DNA of 64,000 bases from Acidobacteriota bacterium (GCA_025353165.1 JANXRE010000031.1:38768-102767), one strand, 5' to 3'. Shown: positions 17,442 to 27,238, numbered from the stretch's first letter. Notes: a model not told the origin generated them from the sequence alone. Numbers and translations: made by a program.

Positions 17442-18124
17442 TGTACCGCGGTCTCCAACGCGCGCTGCCGCGGCCTCTACGGCGCTACCTGCTCCATTTC
17501 GAAGCGGCAATCGAGGATGCGGTCGGGAGCTTTGCGGCTTCCCTGGCGCAGGGCGCGCGGATTCTGGATGCCGGCGCGGGCGAGGGGTCGTACCGGCATT
17601 GCTTTCGGCGGCAGCGATATGTCGGGGTGGACTTAGGCGTCGGCGACGCGGACTGGAACTACGCCGGGCTCGACGCGGTCGCCGATCTGCAAGCCCTTCC
17701 CTTCCCCGACAGAACCTTCGACGCAATGCTCAACGTCGTCACTCTCGAGCACGTCCGTGAGCCGGCCTGTGTACTGGCGGAAATCGCGCGCGCGCTAAAG
17801 CCCGGCGGCCGGTTGCTACTGATCGTTCCGCACGAGTGGGAGGAGCATCAGCAGCCGCACGATTACTACCGCTACACGCGCTACGGCGCGCGCTATCTGT
17901 TGGAGCGCGCGGGTTTCGACGAGATCGCGGTCCAACCGGTGGGCGGCTATTTCCGGCTGCTGTCGCGGCGGCTTTTGAACGGGTTGCAATTCTTCCCGGG
18001 GCCGCTGATGCTAGTGGCCGCGCTGTTTCTGGTTCCACCGGCTCTGATCGCGCCGCTGTTGGACGGGCTAGACAAGCGGCAGGCGTTCACGTTGGGGTTC
18101 ATTTGCACCGCTCGGAAAGAGTGA
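17441..18124 (+). CDS. SAM-dependent methyltransferase, class I
   Basis: A 227-residue methyltransferase with motif I ILDAGAGEGSY, an acidic VGVDLG after it, LPFPDRTFDAMLNVVTLEHV for motifs II and III, and LKPGGRLLLIVPHEWEEHQ. The C-terminal part has a hydrophobic stretch of about 25 residues (GPLMLVAALFLVPPALIA), so the protein may sit at the membrane. It starts at ATG 17441, overlapping the previous stop, and is the last gene of the glycan operon. The substrate is unknown; context favours a glycan or its lipid carrier. Confidence 0.83.
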   Translation: MYRGLQRALPRPLRRYLLHFEAAIEDAVGSFAASLAQGARILDAGAGEGSYRHCFRRQRYVGVDLGVGDADWNYAGLDAVADLQALPFPDRTFDAMLNVVTLEHVREPACVLAEIARALKPGGRLLLIVPHEWEEHQQPHDYYRYTRYGARYLLERAGFDEIAVQPVGGYFRLLSRRLLNGLQFFPGPLMLVAALFLVPPALIAPLLDGLDKRQAFTLGFICTARKE

Positions 18125-18185
18125 AACGCCATTGCGGCAGATTACACCAATGCTGCGTGGATGGATGAATTGCACCGCCGACTCA

Positions 18186-18662
18186 TCAGTCCGCAATCCC
18201 CGAGTGGGAACATCCTTGGCAATTCTCGTCCATCCATTCACTGGAACGGTTTACAGCGGAGGAGATTGCTTTCCTGGCGTACCGTTTGGATGTTCTCAGC
18301 CGATGGCCGGAGTCGGACCACCGCTCCGCGCTGATCGCCGCCACGGCCGGCCGGCTCCGGAACCTTGGAGCAAACCCGGCTAGATGAAATAACACCTCCG
18401 ATAGCCGCTCGGTACGAGGTCGAAGGCGATACTGCTTGACCACCCGGTACCCGGTTGCGACAACCACGCCAACCACACACAGGCCGGCCAGGAGCGCGAA
18501 TTTCGCCCAACTGTTTCTGAACCGGAAGAAGCGGGTCAGACACCTACGGCATCTGAACGGGGCGAGCAGAATCACGGCAGCGACCGCGTCGATCAGGCCC
18601 CTGTGCATCGAGCGGCGCGTGTCGGCCCGTCCGCACCTGGGGCAAACCGGCTTTCGTGGCAT
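18186..18662 (-). CDS. Small zinc-ribbon membrane protein, unknown function
   Basis: The 158-residue product starts MPRKPVCPRCG; two cysteine pairs (CPRC and CRRC) flank a first hydrophobic stretch (IDAVAAVILLAPF), then a clear transmembrane segment follows (FALLAGLCVVGVVVATGY). The pattern CPxCG-x20-RCxxCxxRFF is shared with small acidobacterial and other bacterial membrane zinc-ribbon proteins that have no assigned role. The last 70 residues look less ordered and may be non-native after a frameshift. It is convergent with the methyltransferase operon and divergent from the M28 gene. Confidence 0.5.
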   Translation of the reverse strand: MPRKPVCPRCGRADTRRSMHRGLIDAVAAVILLAPFRCRRCLTRFFRFRNSWAKFALLAGLCVVGVVVATGYRVVKQYRLRPRTERLSEVLFHLAGFAPRFRSRPAVAAISAERWSDSGHRLRTSKRYARKAISSAVNRSSEWMDENCQGCSHSGIAD

Positions 18663-18799
18663 TTCTCGTTTCATTTCAACTCACCGACGGCGCGCAGTAT
18701 TCTCTTGTGCACAATCTCTTTGCTCTCCTGATGGACGCGCTATGGACGCGATGCCGCTCAAATTATTTCGTCCGGCGACAGCAATTACACTGGAAACAT

Positions 18800-19672
18800 A
18801 TGCGCTGCCTCCCGGCATTCTTGGCCGTCTTTTTTGCCGCTGTTGTTGGCGCCGCGGATTTCAATGGCAGCGAAGCGCTAGAATTCACGAAAAAAGCCGT
18901 GTCCTTTGGACCGCGCCCGCCGGGATCGCCCGCCAACCGTGAACTGCGAACGTACATCAAGAATCAGATCCGGACTCGCGGCGGGCGCCTCGTCGAGGAT
19001 TCCTTCACCGCCACCACGCCCTCCGGACCGGTGCAGATGGACAACCTCATTTGTGTTCTTCCCGGCACGAGCGGACACGCCATCGTTTTCACAGGCCACT
19101 ACGACACGAAGCTCTTCCCCGGCCGCCATTTCGTGGGAGCGAATGACGGGGGATCGTCCACCGGCCTGCTCCTCGAACTGATGCGCGCGTCAGCCGGCGC
19201 CACCCACAAGGACGAAATCGACATCGTCTGGCTGGACGGCGAAGAAGCGTTCGGCGAATGGTCCGATACCGACGGTATCTATGGAAGCCGCCACCTGGCG
19301 GAGCGATGGGCGAAAGAGGGTGCGCTCAAGCGCATCCGCGCGCTCGTAAATGTCGATATGACGGGCGATCGGGATCTGGGAATCATGCAGGAACTGAATT
19401 CAGATGCCGCGCTCCGCAAGCTGGTCTGGCAAGTGGCGAACGAAAAGGGATACGCGCGCTATTTTCTGGACCACTCCTCGGCCGTCGAGGACGATCACGT
19501 CCCGTTCCTGAAACGAGGCGTGCCGGCGCTCGACCTGATCGACTTCGATTACGGCCCCGGCAATTCGTTCTGGCACACCGATCAAGATACCGTCGACAAG
19601 CTGAGCGCGCACAGTTTCCAGGTGGTAGGCGACGTGTTGCTGGACCTGGTGCGCCGGTTCAATTCCCAGTAG
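18800..19672 (+). CDS. Secreted M28-family zinc enzyme, glutaminyl-peptide cyclotransferase-like
   Basis: A 290-residue exported protein; the ATG at 18800 opens a good signal peptide (CLPAFLAVFFAAVVGAADF). Zinc ligands and catalytic residues of M28 are visible in order: TGHYDTK, a GANDGG aspartate, DGEEAFGEWS with the double glutamate, NVDMTGD and a WHTDQD histidine. The DGEEAF-WS, YGSRHLAE, VEDDHVPFLKRGVP and WHT segments match glutaminyl cyclases more closely than aminopeptidases, so N-terminal pyroglutamate formation on exported proteins is a reasonable guess. Aminopeptidase activity remains possible. Confidence 0.82.
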   Translation: MRCLPAFLAVFFAAVVGAADFNGSEALEFTKKAVSFGPRPPGSPANRELRTYIKNQIRTRGGRLVEDSFTATTPSGPVQMDNLICVLPGTSGHAIVFTGHYDTKLFPGRHFVGANDGGSSTGLLLELMRASAGATHKDEIDIVWLDGEEAFGEWSDTDGIYGSRHLAERWAKEGALKRIRALVNVDMTGDRDLGIMQELNSDAALRKLVWQVANEKGYARYFLDHSSAVEDDHVPFLKRGVPALDLIDFDYGPGNSFWHTDQDTVDKLSAHSFQVVGDVLLDLVRRFNSQ

Positions 19673-19699
19673 AGTGCTTGTGCTACTGTCGGCTCAGGC

Positions 19700-20680
19700 G
19701 TGAAGATTCACTTCCTGTCATTACTCGCAACCGTGAGTCTGCTCGGCACCGCCGGCATCGCCGCCGCGCAGGGCCGTTCCACCGGACCGATCGCCCGCTG
19801 GAACGCCAAGATCGTACTGGAAGACGGCACTCCGCTTCCCGCCGATCCACTGATCGCGCTCGATCGGTCCGGCACCGGTGATTGTAGGATCCTCACCGTC
19901 TTCGGCAACGGCAACGTGATTTACTCGGCGTGGCTCTACACGGGTCTGAACACCACCGATGCCTGCCCCGTCCAGATCAGGCTCAAAGGTTACCGGACGA
20001 CCCACGCTGTGCTGCACGACGGCGCGGTGATCGTCCTGAAGCGTATGGGTGAAAGCGAGGGATCGATGACCTCGATCACTTCGATCAAAGCGCCGGCGCC
20101 CGCGAAAAAGGCTTATGCCAAAGGGATTGCCGCGGTGCGGAAAGGGAACTGGCTCGCCGCCCAGCAGGACTTGGAGGAGGCGGTCGCGATCTACCCGGAA
20201 TACGACCAGGCGTGGAGCGATCTCGGCGAGGTCCTGGAACACCAGTCGAAGCCCGAGGAAGCGCGCACCGCTTACGGAAAGGCGCTGGCGATCAGCCCGA
20301 AATACCTGCGGCCCTATGCGCAGCTTGCGCGCCTCGCGATCAGCCAGTCGCGCTACGTCGAGGCGGCGGAGATCACCGGGCGCGCGATGCCGCTCAACCC
20401 TCTCGAATTTCCCTCCATTTACTACTACGACGCGCTGGCCCGCTTCGATCTTCAGCAGGCTGACGCCGCCGAGAAGAGCGTCAAACGCGCGATCGAACTG
20501 GACGTGGATCACCAGATGCCCCGCGCGCTGTATCTGCTGGGTCTGATCCTCGAGCAAAAAGGCGATCGAGCCGCGGCCCTGGTTGCCATGCGCGCGTATG
20601 CCGGGCTGTCGCCCGCGCCGTCCGACGTCGGGCAGGCGAAGGAGCACATCGCGAAGCTGGAGCGGGAGAGCGCTAAGTAG
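19700..20680 (+). CDS. Secreted TPR-repeat protein
   Basis: The GTG-started 326-residue protein has a signal peptide (residues about 1-24, cleaving after IAAAQ), a beta-rich N-terminal domain of about 100 residues that looks like a carboxypeptidase-regulatory-type fold (DGTPLPADPLIALD, two cysteines), then four tetratricopeptide repeats from about residue 130 (AYAKGIAAVRKGNWLAAQQD, AWSDLGEVLEHQSKPEEA, PYAQLARLAISQSRYVEAA, ALYLLGLILEQKGDRAAAL). This architecture is common in acidobacterial exported proteins and suggests protein binding. It lies 27 bases after the M28 gene and 24 bases before the SIMPL gene. Confidence 0.8.
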   Translation: MKIHFLSLLATVSLLGTAGIAAAQGRSTGPIARWNAKIVLEDGTPLPADPLIALDRSGTGDCRILTVFGNGNVIYSAWLYTGLNTTDACPVQIRLKGYRTTHAVLHDGAVIVLKRMGESEGSMTSITSIKAPAPAKKAYAKGIAAVRKGNWLAAQQDLEEAVAIYPEYDQAWSDLGEVLEHQSKPEEARTAYGKALAISPKYLRPYAQLARLAISQSRYVEAAEITGRAMPLNPLEFPSIYYYDALARFDLQQADAAEKSVKRAIELDVDHQMPRALYLLGLILEQKGDRAAALVAMRAYAGLSPAPSDVGQAKEHIAKLERESAK

Positions 20681-20704
20681 CGGACCGGTGCGACCTTAGT
20701 CGCC

Positions 20705-21301
20705 ATGACAACCTGTCGTCCTTCTACTGCGAGTCTGTTCGCGCTCATCGTTCTGTCGGCCGCGTTTTCCGCGTCTGCGCAAGAGAGCCTCTCTGTTACA
20801 GGCGACGCGGAAATCAAAGTGATACCCGATCAAGTAGTGATGTCCCTCGGCGTTGAAGTGCACGCTAAGAAGCTGGCCGAGGCCCGCCGCGAAAACGATA
20901 TGCGCGTGCGCGCCGTTCGCGCCACGGCCATCCGCCTCGGCTTGGACGAAAAGGACATCCAGACGGATTTCATCCAATTGGGCGTTGCGTACCAGAACGA
21001 CGGTGTGACCGCCGACTATTACTACACGCGAAAGTCGATCGTATTCGTGTTGCGCGACGTGAGCCGTATGGAAGAGGTGCTTGCGGCGGTCGTGGACGCG
21101 TGCGCAACTCATATCCACGGGGTGGAGTTTGAAACCACCAAGCTCCGGGAATATCGCGACAAAGCGCGGGCCATGGCGGTGCAAGCGGCCCACGAGAAAG
21201 CCCGCGATATCGCAGCCGCGGCGGGAATGAAAATCTCCGGAAAGCCGCTCGGCATTTCCTCCGCGAGCTACGGCGGGAATTCGTGGTACGGGAGTGGCTG
21301 A
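20705..21301 (+). CDS. SIMPL-domain (DUF541) exported protein, cut by an in-frame TGA
   Basis: The product has a signal peptide (to about residue 26) and a SIMPL/DUF541 domain: LSVTGDAEIKVIPDQVVMSLGV at the start, then DIQTDFIQLGVAY and AREKA-type helix AHEKARDIAAAAGM. Translation stops at TGA 21299-21301, but the same frame continues for 44 codons to TAG 21434-21436 and encodes the usual SIMPL ending (TIALGRISVTASVSMTFRIE). The stop probably replaced a TGG. The shortened protein lacks the last beta strands, so it may be non-functional. The family's role is uncertain; it occurs in many Gram-negative exported proteins. Confidence 0.8.
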   Translation: MTTCRPSTASLFALIVLSAAFSASAQESLSVTGDAEIKVIPDQVVMSLGVEVHAKKLAEARRENDMRVRAVRATAIRLGLDEKDIQTDFIQLGVAYQNDGVTADYYYTRKSIVFVLRDVSRMEEVLAAVVDACATHIHGVEFETTKLREYRDKARAMAVQAAHEKARDIAAAAGMKISGKPLGISSASYGGNSWYGSG

Positions 21302-21545
21302 GGCGGCTCGCGCGCGTCAATGGCGCAAAACGTGATGGTTGATAACGGTTCTGGCCCGGCGGGAAGCAATGGCACAATCGCGCTCGGGCGCATTTCCGTG
21401 ACCGCGTCCGTGAGCATGACATTTCGGATCGAATAGCGGCAGTGCGCCGTCACGGTTAAAAACATTTCGAAGAGAGAAGCGCCCACGTATACTGGTAGAA
21501 ACTTGTACTGGGTTGGCGGGGGGCAAAACAGAGGTCCCTGTAAAG

Positions 21546-24068
21546 ATGAATAAGACATTCGCTTTCGCTCTTTTCGCCGGTTTAATCCCCTTGGCGTACG
21601 CCGACCAAGGCAGTTTCACCAACTCCGGCGGCTCGGCAGGGGCTGGCTCGGGCGTTAACATCAGCTCCGGCGTCGCCGCCCCCGCGGGTACGCTGACCTT
21701 GAACTGTCCCGCAGTCAGCGTGGGCGGCTGCGCGGGCGGCGGCTTCACGTTTCTCTCCACTGACGGAACCATCGGCATCCACGCCACCTTTACGACCGGC
21801 ACCGCCACCGAAAGTTGCTCGGGCGGCGGCAGAGGCGGCCACATCACCTGCGGATACAGCTTGACCGCCTACTTCAGCGGGACTTCGACGGTGAATGCCG
21901 TGACTCAAGCGGTCGTCGGCGTCACCTCCCAATCGTTTACAGTGGGCGGCCCGCCCAGCGGAACGACGGCCTATAATTCCGCCTACTCGCCGTTCTACTA
22001 TTCGGATAGCGGACAGATCCTGCGTTCCGATGACCTCCAGGGCACAAACCAAATCGCATTCTCCGGTCCGGCCGGTCAGTTAGGATTTTATGGCGCGTAT
22101 GGCGTGGCGCTCGATTCGTCCGGCAGAATCTACGTCGCCGATACTTACCATTGCCGCATCGTGCGCATGGACGATATGAACGGCGCGAACTGGACCACTT
22201 ACGGCGGAACTTGTGGCTCGGCTCAAGGCCAGTTCTACGATCCGAACGGCATTGCCGTCGACTCCGCCGGCAAAATCTACGTGATGGATACCAACAACGC
22301 GAGGCTGGTCCGCGTGGACGACATGACCGGCGCCAACTGGGTTACATACGGTTCCGCCGGAGCCGGTGTCGGGCAGTTCGCTTCCTTTCTGTCGGTGACG
22401 GTGGATAGCGGCAACCGGATCTATGTCGCGGATGGCGGAAATCTTCGAGTGGTGCGCATGGACGACATGGCCGGCACCAACTGGACCGTCCTGAAGCAGT
22501 CTCAACCCGTCAATGGCGTGAGCTATACCTTCGGGTCTCCCATCGCCGTCGCCGTCGATTCCGTGGGCAAAATCTACGTCGCCGACAACGAGTACTTGGC
22601 GCCGGCAGTGGTTCGAGTGGACGATATGACGGGAGCCAACTGGACTTCCCTATACGTGAGCGCCACCGGCAGCACGGGACTGAACAGCATTGCCGCGGAT
22701 TCGGGTGGGACTGTCTTCACCGGAGGCGGCGGCGTGAGGGCTATCGATGGTATGGCCGGGGTTCTCACCTCCTCGGGTACCATTGGCCCGGTCGGCTCTT
22801 ACTATGTCTTCGGCGTAACTCCGATTCCCTTGCCGAGTCCTCGTCCCTCGGCAATCGGCTTTTCGCCGTCCATGTTGACCTTCTCCCAGAACGTCGGCTC
22901 CACCAGTCCCCCGCAGGCCGTCACCGTCACCAACTTCGGCGGCAGCGCGCTGAACCTCTTCACTGTTTCGGCGACTGGCGCATTTGCGGAAACCAACACT
23001 TGCCCGAAGCAGCTTCTTCCGGGAATGAACTGCACGATTAGCGTGTCCTTTACGCCGGCGGCGGCGGGCACGGCGACTGGCGTGCTGACCCTGACCGACG
23101 ACTCGGGCAATCTAGGCGCGGCACAGGCCGTAATTCTCACCGGCCTTGGCACCACGCCCGGCGCTTCGGTAAGTCCGACGAAGGTTTCCTTTCCTCCGCA
23201 AGTCCTGGGCACAACCGGCGGGTCTCAAACAGCTATCTTGCAGAACACCGGCAACGGGCCTCTGCAGGTCTCCAGCGTGAGCGCCGGCGCGCCCTTCAGC
23301 CAGACAAATACGTGCACGGGCAACATCGCCGCGGGCGCTAGCTGCACCATCACGGTTTCCTTTGCGCCAGCCGTGGTTGGTTCGGCCTCCGGGACTCTTA
23401 CCATCGCCGATAATGCCGGAACACAGACCGTCAGTCTGACGGGAACCGGCATCTCTCCGGTTTCGTTCTCCTCCGGCTCCCTAAGCTTTGGCGCAGTGGT
23501 GGTAGGCAATAGCAGCGGCGCCAAGACGGTTACGGTCACAAATCAGGGAAGCGCACCACTCAGCTTCTCGAGCATCGCGGCTAGCGCGGGCTATGCCGTG
23601 GCCACCAACACCTGCGGGGCGAGCCTGGCCGCCGGGGCCAAGTGCACCGTCGGCGTCACGTTCTCCCCCACGGCGACCGGCAATGACGCGGGGGCCTTGA
23701 CGTTCACCGACAGCGGGCTGAACAGCCCACAGGCGGTGAGTCTGTCGGGCTCTGGAAGCGCACCGGTCAGTTTCTCCTCCAACGCTCTGGGTTTTGGCAC
23801 GGTGAAGGTCGGAAACACCAGTTCGCCGAGGACCGTTACGATGACCAATCGCTTAAGCGCGTCGCTGAGCGTTTCCAGCATCGCAACGACCGCGGGCTTC
23901 ACGGTTGCCAGCAACACCTGCGGGGCGAGCATCGCCGGCGGGGCCAAGTGTACTGTCGGGGTGACGTTCTCGCCAACGGTGGCGGGCACGGCCACGGGCA
24001 CGCTGACCTTCGTAGACAGCGCGCTGACCAGCCCGCAGACGGTGAGCCTCACGGGAGCCGGCAGGTAA
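21546..24068 (+). CDS. Secreted NHL-repeat and ASH (choice-of-anchor D) domain protein
   Basis: The 840-residue protein starts at ATG 21546 with a signal peptide (FAFALFAGLIPLAYA). The N-terminal 140 residues are Gly/Ser-rich with several cysteines. About residues 155-400 form an NHL-type beta propeller: repeated GVALDSSGRIYVADT, RIVRMDDMNGANW and YGS-GAGVGQF units. From residue 430 on, four tandem ASH/SPD-2-Hydin-like beta sandwiches follow, each with a FG-V-VG, VTVTNxG and CGASLAAGAKCTVGVTFSP pattern. Acidobacteria carry many such cell-surface proteins; adhesion or binding is an inference. A terminator-like hairpin lies 22 bases after the stop. Confidence 0.87.
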   Translation: MNKTFAFALFAGLIPLAYADQGSFTNSGGSAGAGSGVNISSGVAAPAGTLTLNCPAVSVGGCAGGGFTFLSTDGTIGIHATFTTGTATESCSGGGRGGHITCGYSLTAYFSGTSTVNAVTQAVVGVTSQSFTVGGPPSGTTAYNSAYSPFYYSDSGQILRSDDLQGTNQIAFSGPAGQLGFYGAYGVALDSSGRIYVADTYHCRIVRMDDMNGANWTTYGGTCGSAQGQFYDPNGIAVDSAGKIYVMDTNNARLVRVDDMTGANWVTYGSAGAGVGQFASFLSVTVDSGNRIYVADGGNLRVVRMDDMAGTNWTVLKQSQPVNGVSYTFGSPIAVAVDSVGKIYVADNEYLAPAVVRVDDMTGANWTSLYVSATGSTGLNSIAADSGGTVFTGGGGVRAIDGMAGVLTSSGTIGPVGSYYVFGVTPIPLPSPRPSAIGFSPSMLTFSQNVGSTSPPQAVTVTNFGGSALNLFTVSATGAFAETNTCPKQLLPGMNCTISVSFTPAAAGTATGVLTLTDDSGNLGAAQAVILTGLGTTPGASVSPTKVSFPPQVLGTTGGSQTAILQNTGNGPLQVSSVSAGAPFSQTNTCTGNIAAGASCTITVSFAPAVVGSASGTLTIADNAGTQTVSLTGTGISPVSFSSGSLSFGAVVVGNSSGAKTVTVTNQGSAPLSFSSIAASAGYAVATNTCGASLAAGAKCTVGVTFSPTATGNDAGALTFTDSGLNSPQAVSLSGSGSAPVSFSSNALGFGTVKVGNTSSPRTVTMTNRLSASLSVSSIATTAGFTVASNTCGASIAGGAKCTVGVTFSPTVAGTATGTLTFVDSALTSPQTVSLTGAGR

Positions 24069-24090
24069 CGGCCCGCTACTGGTTTAATGG

Positions 24091-24119
24091 TGCGCCCCGA
24101 GCCTAATCTCAGGGGCGCA
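24091..24119 (+). terminator. Hairpin after the NHL/ASH gene
   Basis: TGCGCCCCGAG (24091-24101) pairs with CTCAGGGGCGCA (24108-24119), leaving one bulged A and a six-base loop. It sits 22 bases after the TAA. No T-run follows, so factor-independent termination is uncertain and a 3'-end stabilising role is also possible. Confidence 0.45.
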
Positions 24120-24469
24120 GGCGCGGATCGATACTGAATGACTCGAATCTGAATGAGATGCGGGCAAAATCCGGATGTGCGTCGATGGAACCCGGAGGAC
24201 GGCTTGTTTGCGGGCGTTGACCCAGTTACTCCCCTGCTCGGCCGTCACTTGTTCCGGAACGAGGTCGGGCCAACCACCCGGAACGTCCAGCGTGGATATC
24301 TCGACGTCCTCAGATATCTCGATCCGGATGCCTACCTAGTCGTCCGGGATGGCGCTGTGATGAACCATCACCTCCATCGCGGCCAGAAGGGCGGTGTCGG
24401 ACGCGCAGTTAACGGGTGGACCTATCTGATTCCACCGACCACCCGTGAGTCTTGCGCCGGCGCTGTTGA

Positions 24470-24772
24470 TTAGGCGGCACCTACCGCTCTGAAGGCGCCG
24501 GATGACCATCCGTAGACGCCGTGCTCTATCTTCAGAAGCACGCATTCAATCTGGCTGCGACCGTCCTCTGTCTGAATCAGCGCGTAAGAAGTCTGGTTCC
24601 CAAGCGACGGAATCTCGCTCTGCATCCAGTAGGCACCATGTCTAATCCCAAGAACCTCTGTTGCTCTGCGCACCATGTCTACTTCGTCATGCGAAATAGA
24701 AGCAATCGCGGATTCAGGTCGGTAGAATCGCCAAAGTTGGGAGTGCCGGGCGCCTGGTACCCCCGGCTCCGG
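24470..24772 (-). pseudogene. Unrecognised coding fragment
   Basis: On the minus strand the frame stays open from 24772 down to TAA at 24470-24472 and reads like real protein (HSQLWRFYRPESAIAS, GAYWMQSEIPSLGNQ, VLLKIEHGVYGW). The first ATG is at 24674-24676; without it the upstream codons have no start and are blocked by a TGA. It could be the 3' part of a gene whose beginning was lost, or chance. I do not recognise the family. The remaining parts of 24120-24469 and 24773-24960 show nothing I can support. Confidence 0.3.
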
Positions 24773-24976
24773 AGGTCATGGCTGCAAGTCGTTTGGCTGA
24801 AGCGCCTGGTTTCGATCACCAGTAGTTCAAATTATTAAACTATATTAATTGTAAACGCTGATCCCATGGAGTATTATTAGGTTCCATATAAAGTCCGTTC
24901 GTCTGCCCGTCTCTGATCATCGCTTTGCGGCCCGGATGCTCGAAGACATCTTGCCGAGACTTAAAGGAGAAGCAAA

Positions 24977-25447
24977 ATGACCCAACTCATCGCAATCGTC
25001 CTTTGTGTGGTAGTCCCCACCGCGGGGTTCGCCGCATCCGACAACGCATTCAAGATTACCTACGACGGTGGCTCACTTCCAAAGGTTAAGGCCGGAAACA
25101 GCCTGAAGCTGTACATCGAAGAAAAACAGATTCGGCTCGCCAAAGACAACGAAGACGTGATAGTGATCCCCGCGGGGTCAATCACCGAACTAAGCTACGG
25201 GCAGGACGTTCATCGCCGTGTCGGGGCTGCTATTGCTATCGGAGTGGTCACGCTCGGTGTCGGGGCGCTGATGGCTTTGACGAAATCGAAGAAGCACTTT
25301 GTCGGCATCATCTGGGATGACGCCGGAAAAAAAGGGGGCATCGCTTTCCAGGCTGACAAGAATGAATATCGGGGCGTTTTGGCTGGGCTGGAAGGCATCA
25401 GCGGCAAGAAGGCCGTCAATTCCGAAGCAATGACAGTCAAGAATTGA
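24977..25447 (+). CDS. Exported hypothetical protein, acidobacterial type
   Basis: The 156-residue product has an N-terminal signal peptide (LIAIVLCVVVPTAGFAAS), a central KLYIEEKQIRLAKDNEDVIVIPAGSI region, a hydrophobic GlyAla segment (AAIAIGVVTLGVGALMAL) and a C-terminal stretch FVGIIWDDAGKKGGIAFQ. The ATG is preceded by a strong AAAGGAGAA ribosome-binding site. I have seen similar small membrane-associated proteins in Acidobacteria, always without assigned function. It stands alone, with about 900 bases of mostly empty DNA before it. Confidence 0.7.
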   Translation: MTQLIAIVLCVVVPTAGFAASDNAFKITYDGGSLPKVKAGNSLKLYIEEKQIRLAKDNEDVIVIPAGSITELSYGQDVHRRVGAAIAIGVVTLGVGALMALTKSKKHFVGIIWDDAGKKGGIAFQADKNEYRGVLAGLEGISGKKAVNSEAMTVKN

Positions 25448-25776
25448 ACACCGCCACAGCCGGCTCCGTAAGGTGGTGCCGTCAATCCTCGGCCGGTAGT
25501 TGCTGTTTCAAGGCCCCATTCCAGAGGCGTCTCCAGATGAAACATGCCCCTTGCTCGAGGCATCGGATTGCGACATAATCAGTCGGGAACGGAGTCAATG
25601 TTCGCTTGTAGCAGGGCAGGTGCGTTGCTCGCCTTCTCAATTCCTGAACCGATGCCTGGGAGCGGCGATGTCCCGGACTGGGCGCGACACACCGATCTAG
25701 AACATGTCTCGCGGGTGAACACGGGCGGCCAGAAACACAACGTGGAAGTCCGGGTTGATGATCCGAAGGAGTTGCA
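25448..25776 (+). other. Intergenic stretch, nothing recognised
   Basis: Between the exported hypothetical gene and the next disrupted gene. I see no convincing coding sequence, RNA or strong hairpin. Open frames here on either strand have no recognisable motifs. Confidence 0.5.
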
Positions 25777-27238
25777 ATGCGATTGCTTTCAGTTACTTTG
25801 AGTCTCGCCTTTTTCTTGCCGGTGGGAGTACAAGCGCAGCCCAAGATCGGCGGCGGTGTGTGCACGAATGCCACTTTGAGCGGAGTTTACTACTACCTTC
25901 TCAGTGGCGATTTGCTGTCGGGGAACTTCGTCTTTCCATATGTCGAACTGGGAAAGCTCGTTGCCGATGGGCAGGGCAGCGTTTCGGGGAACTCCCACGC
26001 CAGCATCGGAGGCTCAATCTCCCCGTACACCCTGGCCGGGACATACGCGGTCCAATCAAGCTGCACCGGCAGCATTGCGCTCTCCGTCAATGGATAAGCG
26101 CCCAGTTCACTGACTTTTCAAGTCGTTAACGGCGGGCAGGCCGCAATAGTCGCGTTTTCAGGGCCGAGTGGAGTCGTTGCAAGACTGCCAGCGCCGGGTC
26201 AATCCAGTGCTCCACGGCGTCGCTAAGCGGCAGCTATGGCTACCTTCTTACTGGAGCAGCCTTCCTATCGGGGACTGCCTACTATTATTCACAAGTCGGG
26301 AGTGTCACTGCGGATGGCCGAGGGAACGTGAGTGCTGCCGGGATGGCAAACGTCAGTGGAACTACCCTCACTACGACTGGTCAGGGGCCATATTCAATGG
26401 CAAGTGACTGCTCAGGTACGGCCAGCGTCACGAACCAGAACGGAACAGCGAACTACTTCATAGCTGTGGTTGAGGACGGACGAGAAATTTTTTCATGGAC
26501 AGCGATACGGGCTACACTGTTGGGGGCGTCGCTGAGCCCCTATTTCCCGGGAGCGTATTCAATGCTGCCACATTCCGGACTGGCGGGATTGCACCAAACG
26601 AGTTTATCGCGATAAAGGGCACCGGGCTTGGCCCGGCAACTGGAGCGGTTTCCGCGATGACATCGCTGTTGGAGGGGACCAAACTCTATATCGGCGGCAT
26701 GGCGGCCTTCCTGACCTATGCTGAGGACGGACAGGTCAACGCGTTGGTGCCGTTCGAGGTAGCGGGAACCGGAAACACGACTATTCAGGCTGAGTTTAAG
26801 GGTGTTCAGGGTAATACAGTGACTGTCCCCGTGGCGACTTCCTCGCCCGGCGTTTTCACTCAGGCTTATGGCCCAGGTCAAGTATGGATGGTCAACGCTG
26901 ATGGATCATTCAATTCACGCTCCAATCCGGCTGCGCGCAATAGCTGTGTCTTCTTTTGGGCAACCGGACAGGGCCTTGTCAATATTCCACAGCAGGAAGG
27001 CATACAGCCCAACTCGCCCCCTTTTCCCAACCCATTATTGTCGGTCGGTGTTAGCCTCGGCGGCAGCGTGCTTCCTGATGCAAATGTGATTTTCAAGGGT
27101 CTGATTTACTCCGGGGAAATTCAGTTAAACGTGCTCATCCCCGATACCGCCCCCACCGGAGACGCGGTCCCCATAGTTGTTACCATCGGCGGGGCATCCT
27201 CTCGGACCGACGCTACGATAGCTATAAAGGTGACGTAG
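25777..27238 (+). pseudogene. Secreted protein with two tandem domains and a TIGR03437-like C-terminus, disrupted
   Basis: A signal peptide (LSVTLSLAFFLPVGVQAQ) and a first beta domain (GVYYYLLSGDLLSG, VADGQGSVSGN, SSCTGSIALSVNG) are read in one frame until TAA 26095-26097. The sense continues past it (SSLTFQVVNGGQAAIV) and then moves one frame near 26204 into a second copy of the same domain (GSYGYLLTGAAFLSG, TADGRGNVSAAG, SDCSGTASVTNQNG). A further shift lies in the six-T run at 26488-26493, after which FMDSDTGYTVGG joins the C-terminal Solibacter-type module (VFNAATFRTGGIAPNEFI, IKGTGLGP, VTIGG). One stop and two single-base losses thus break one gene of about 485 residues. Confidence 0.8.

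Noticed and set aside
21299..21301. Selenocysteine at the SIMPL TGA
   Set aside because: No thiol or redox motif around it, and I see no SECIS-like hairpin right after it.
24153..24473. Plus-strand frame of 106 codons
   Set aside because: No motif, no ribosome-binding site and an amino-acid mix that looks random.
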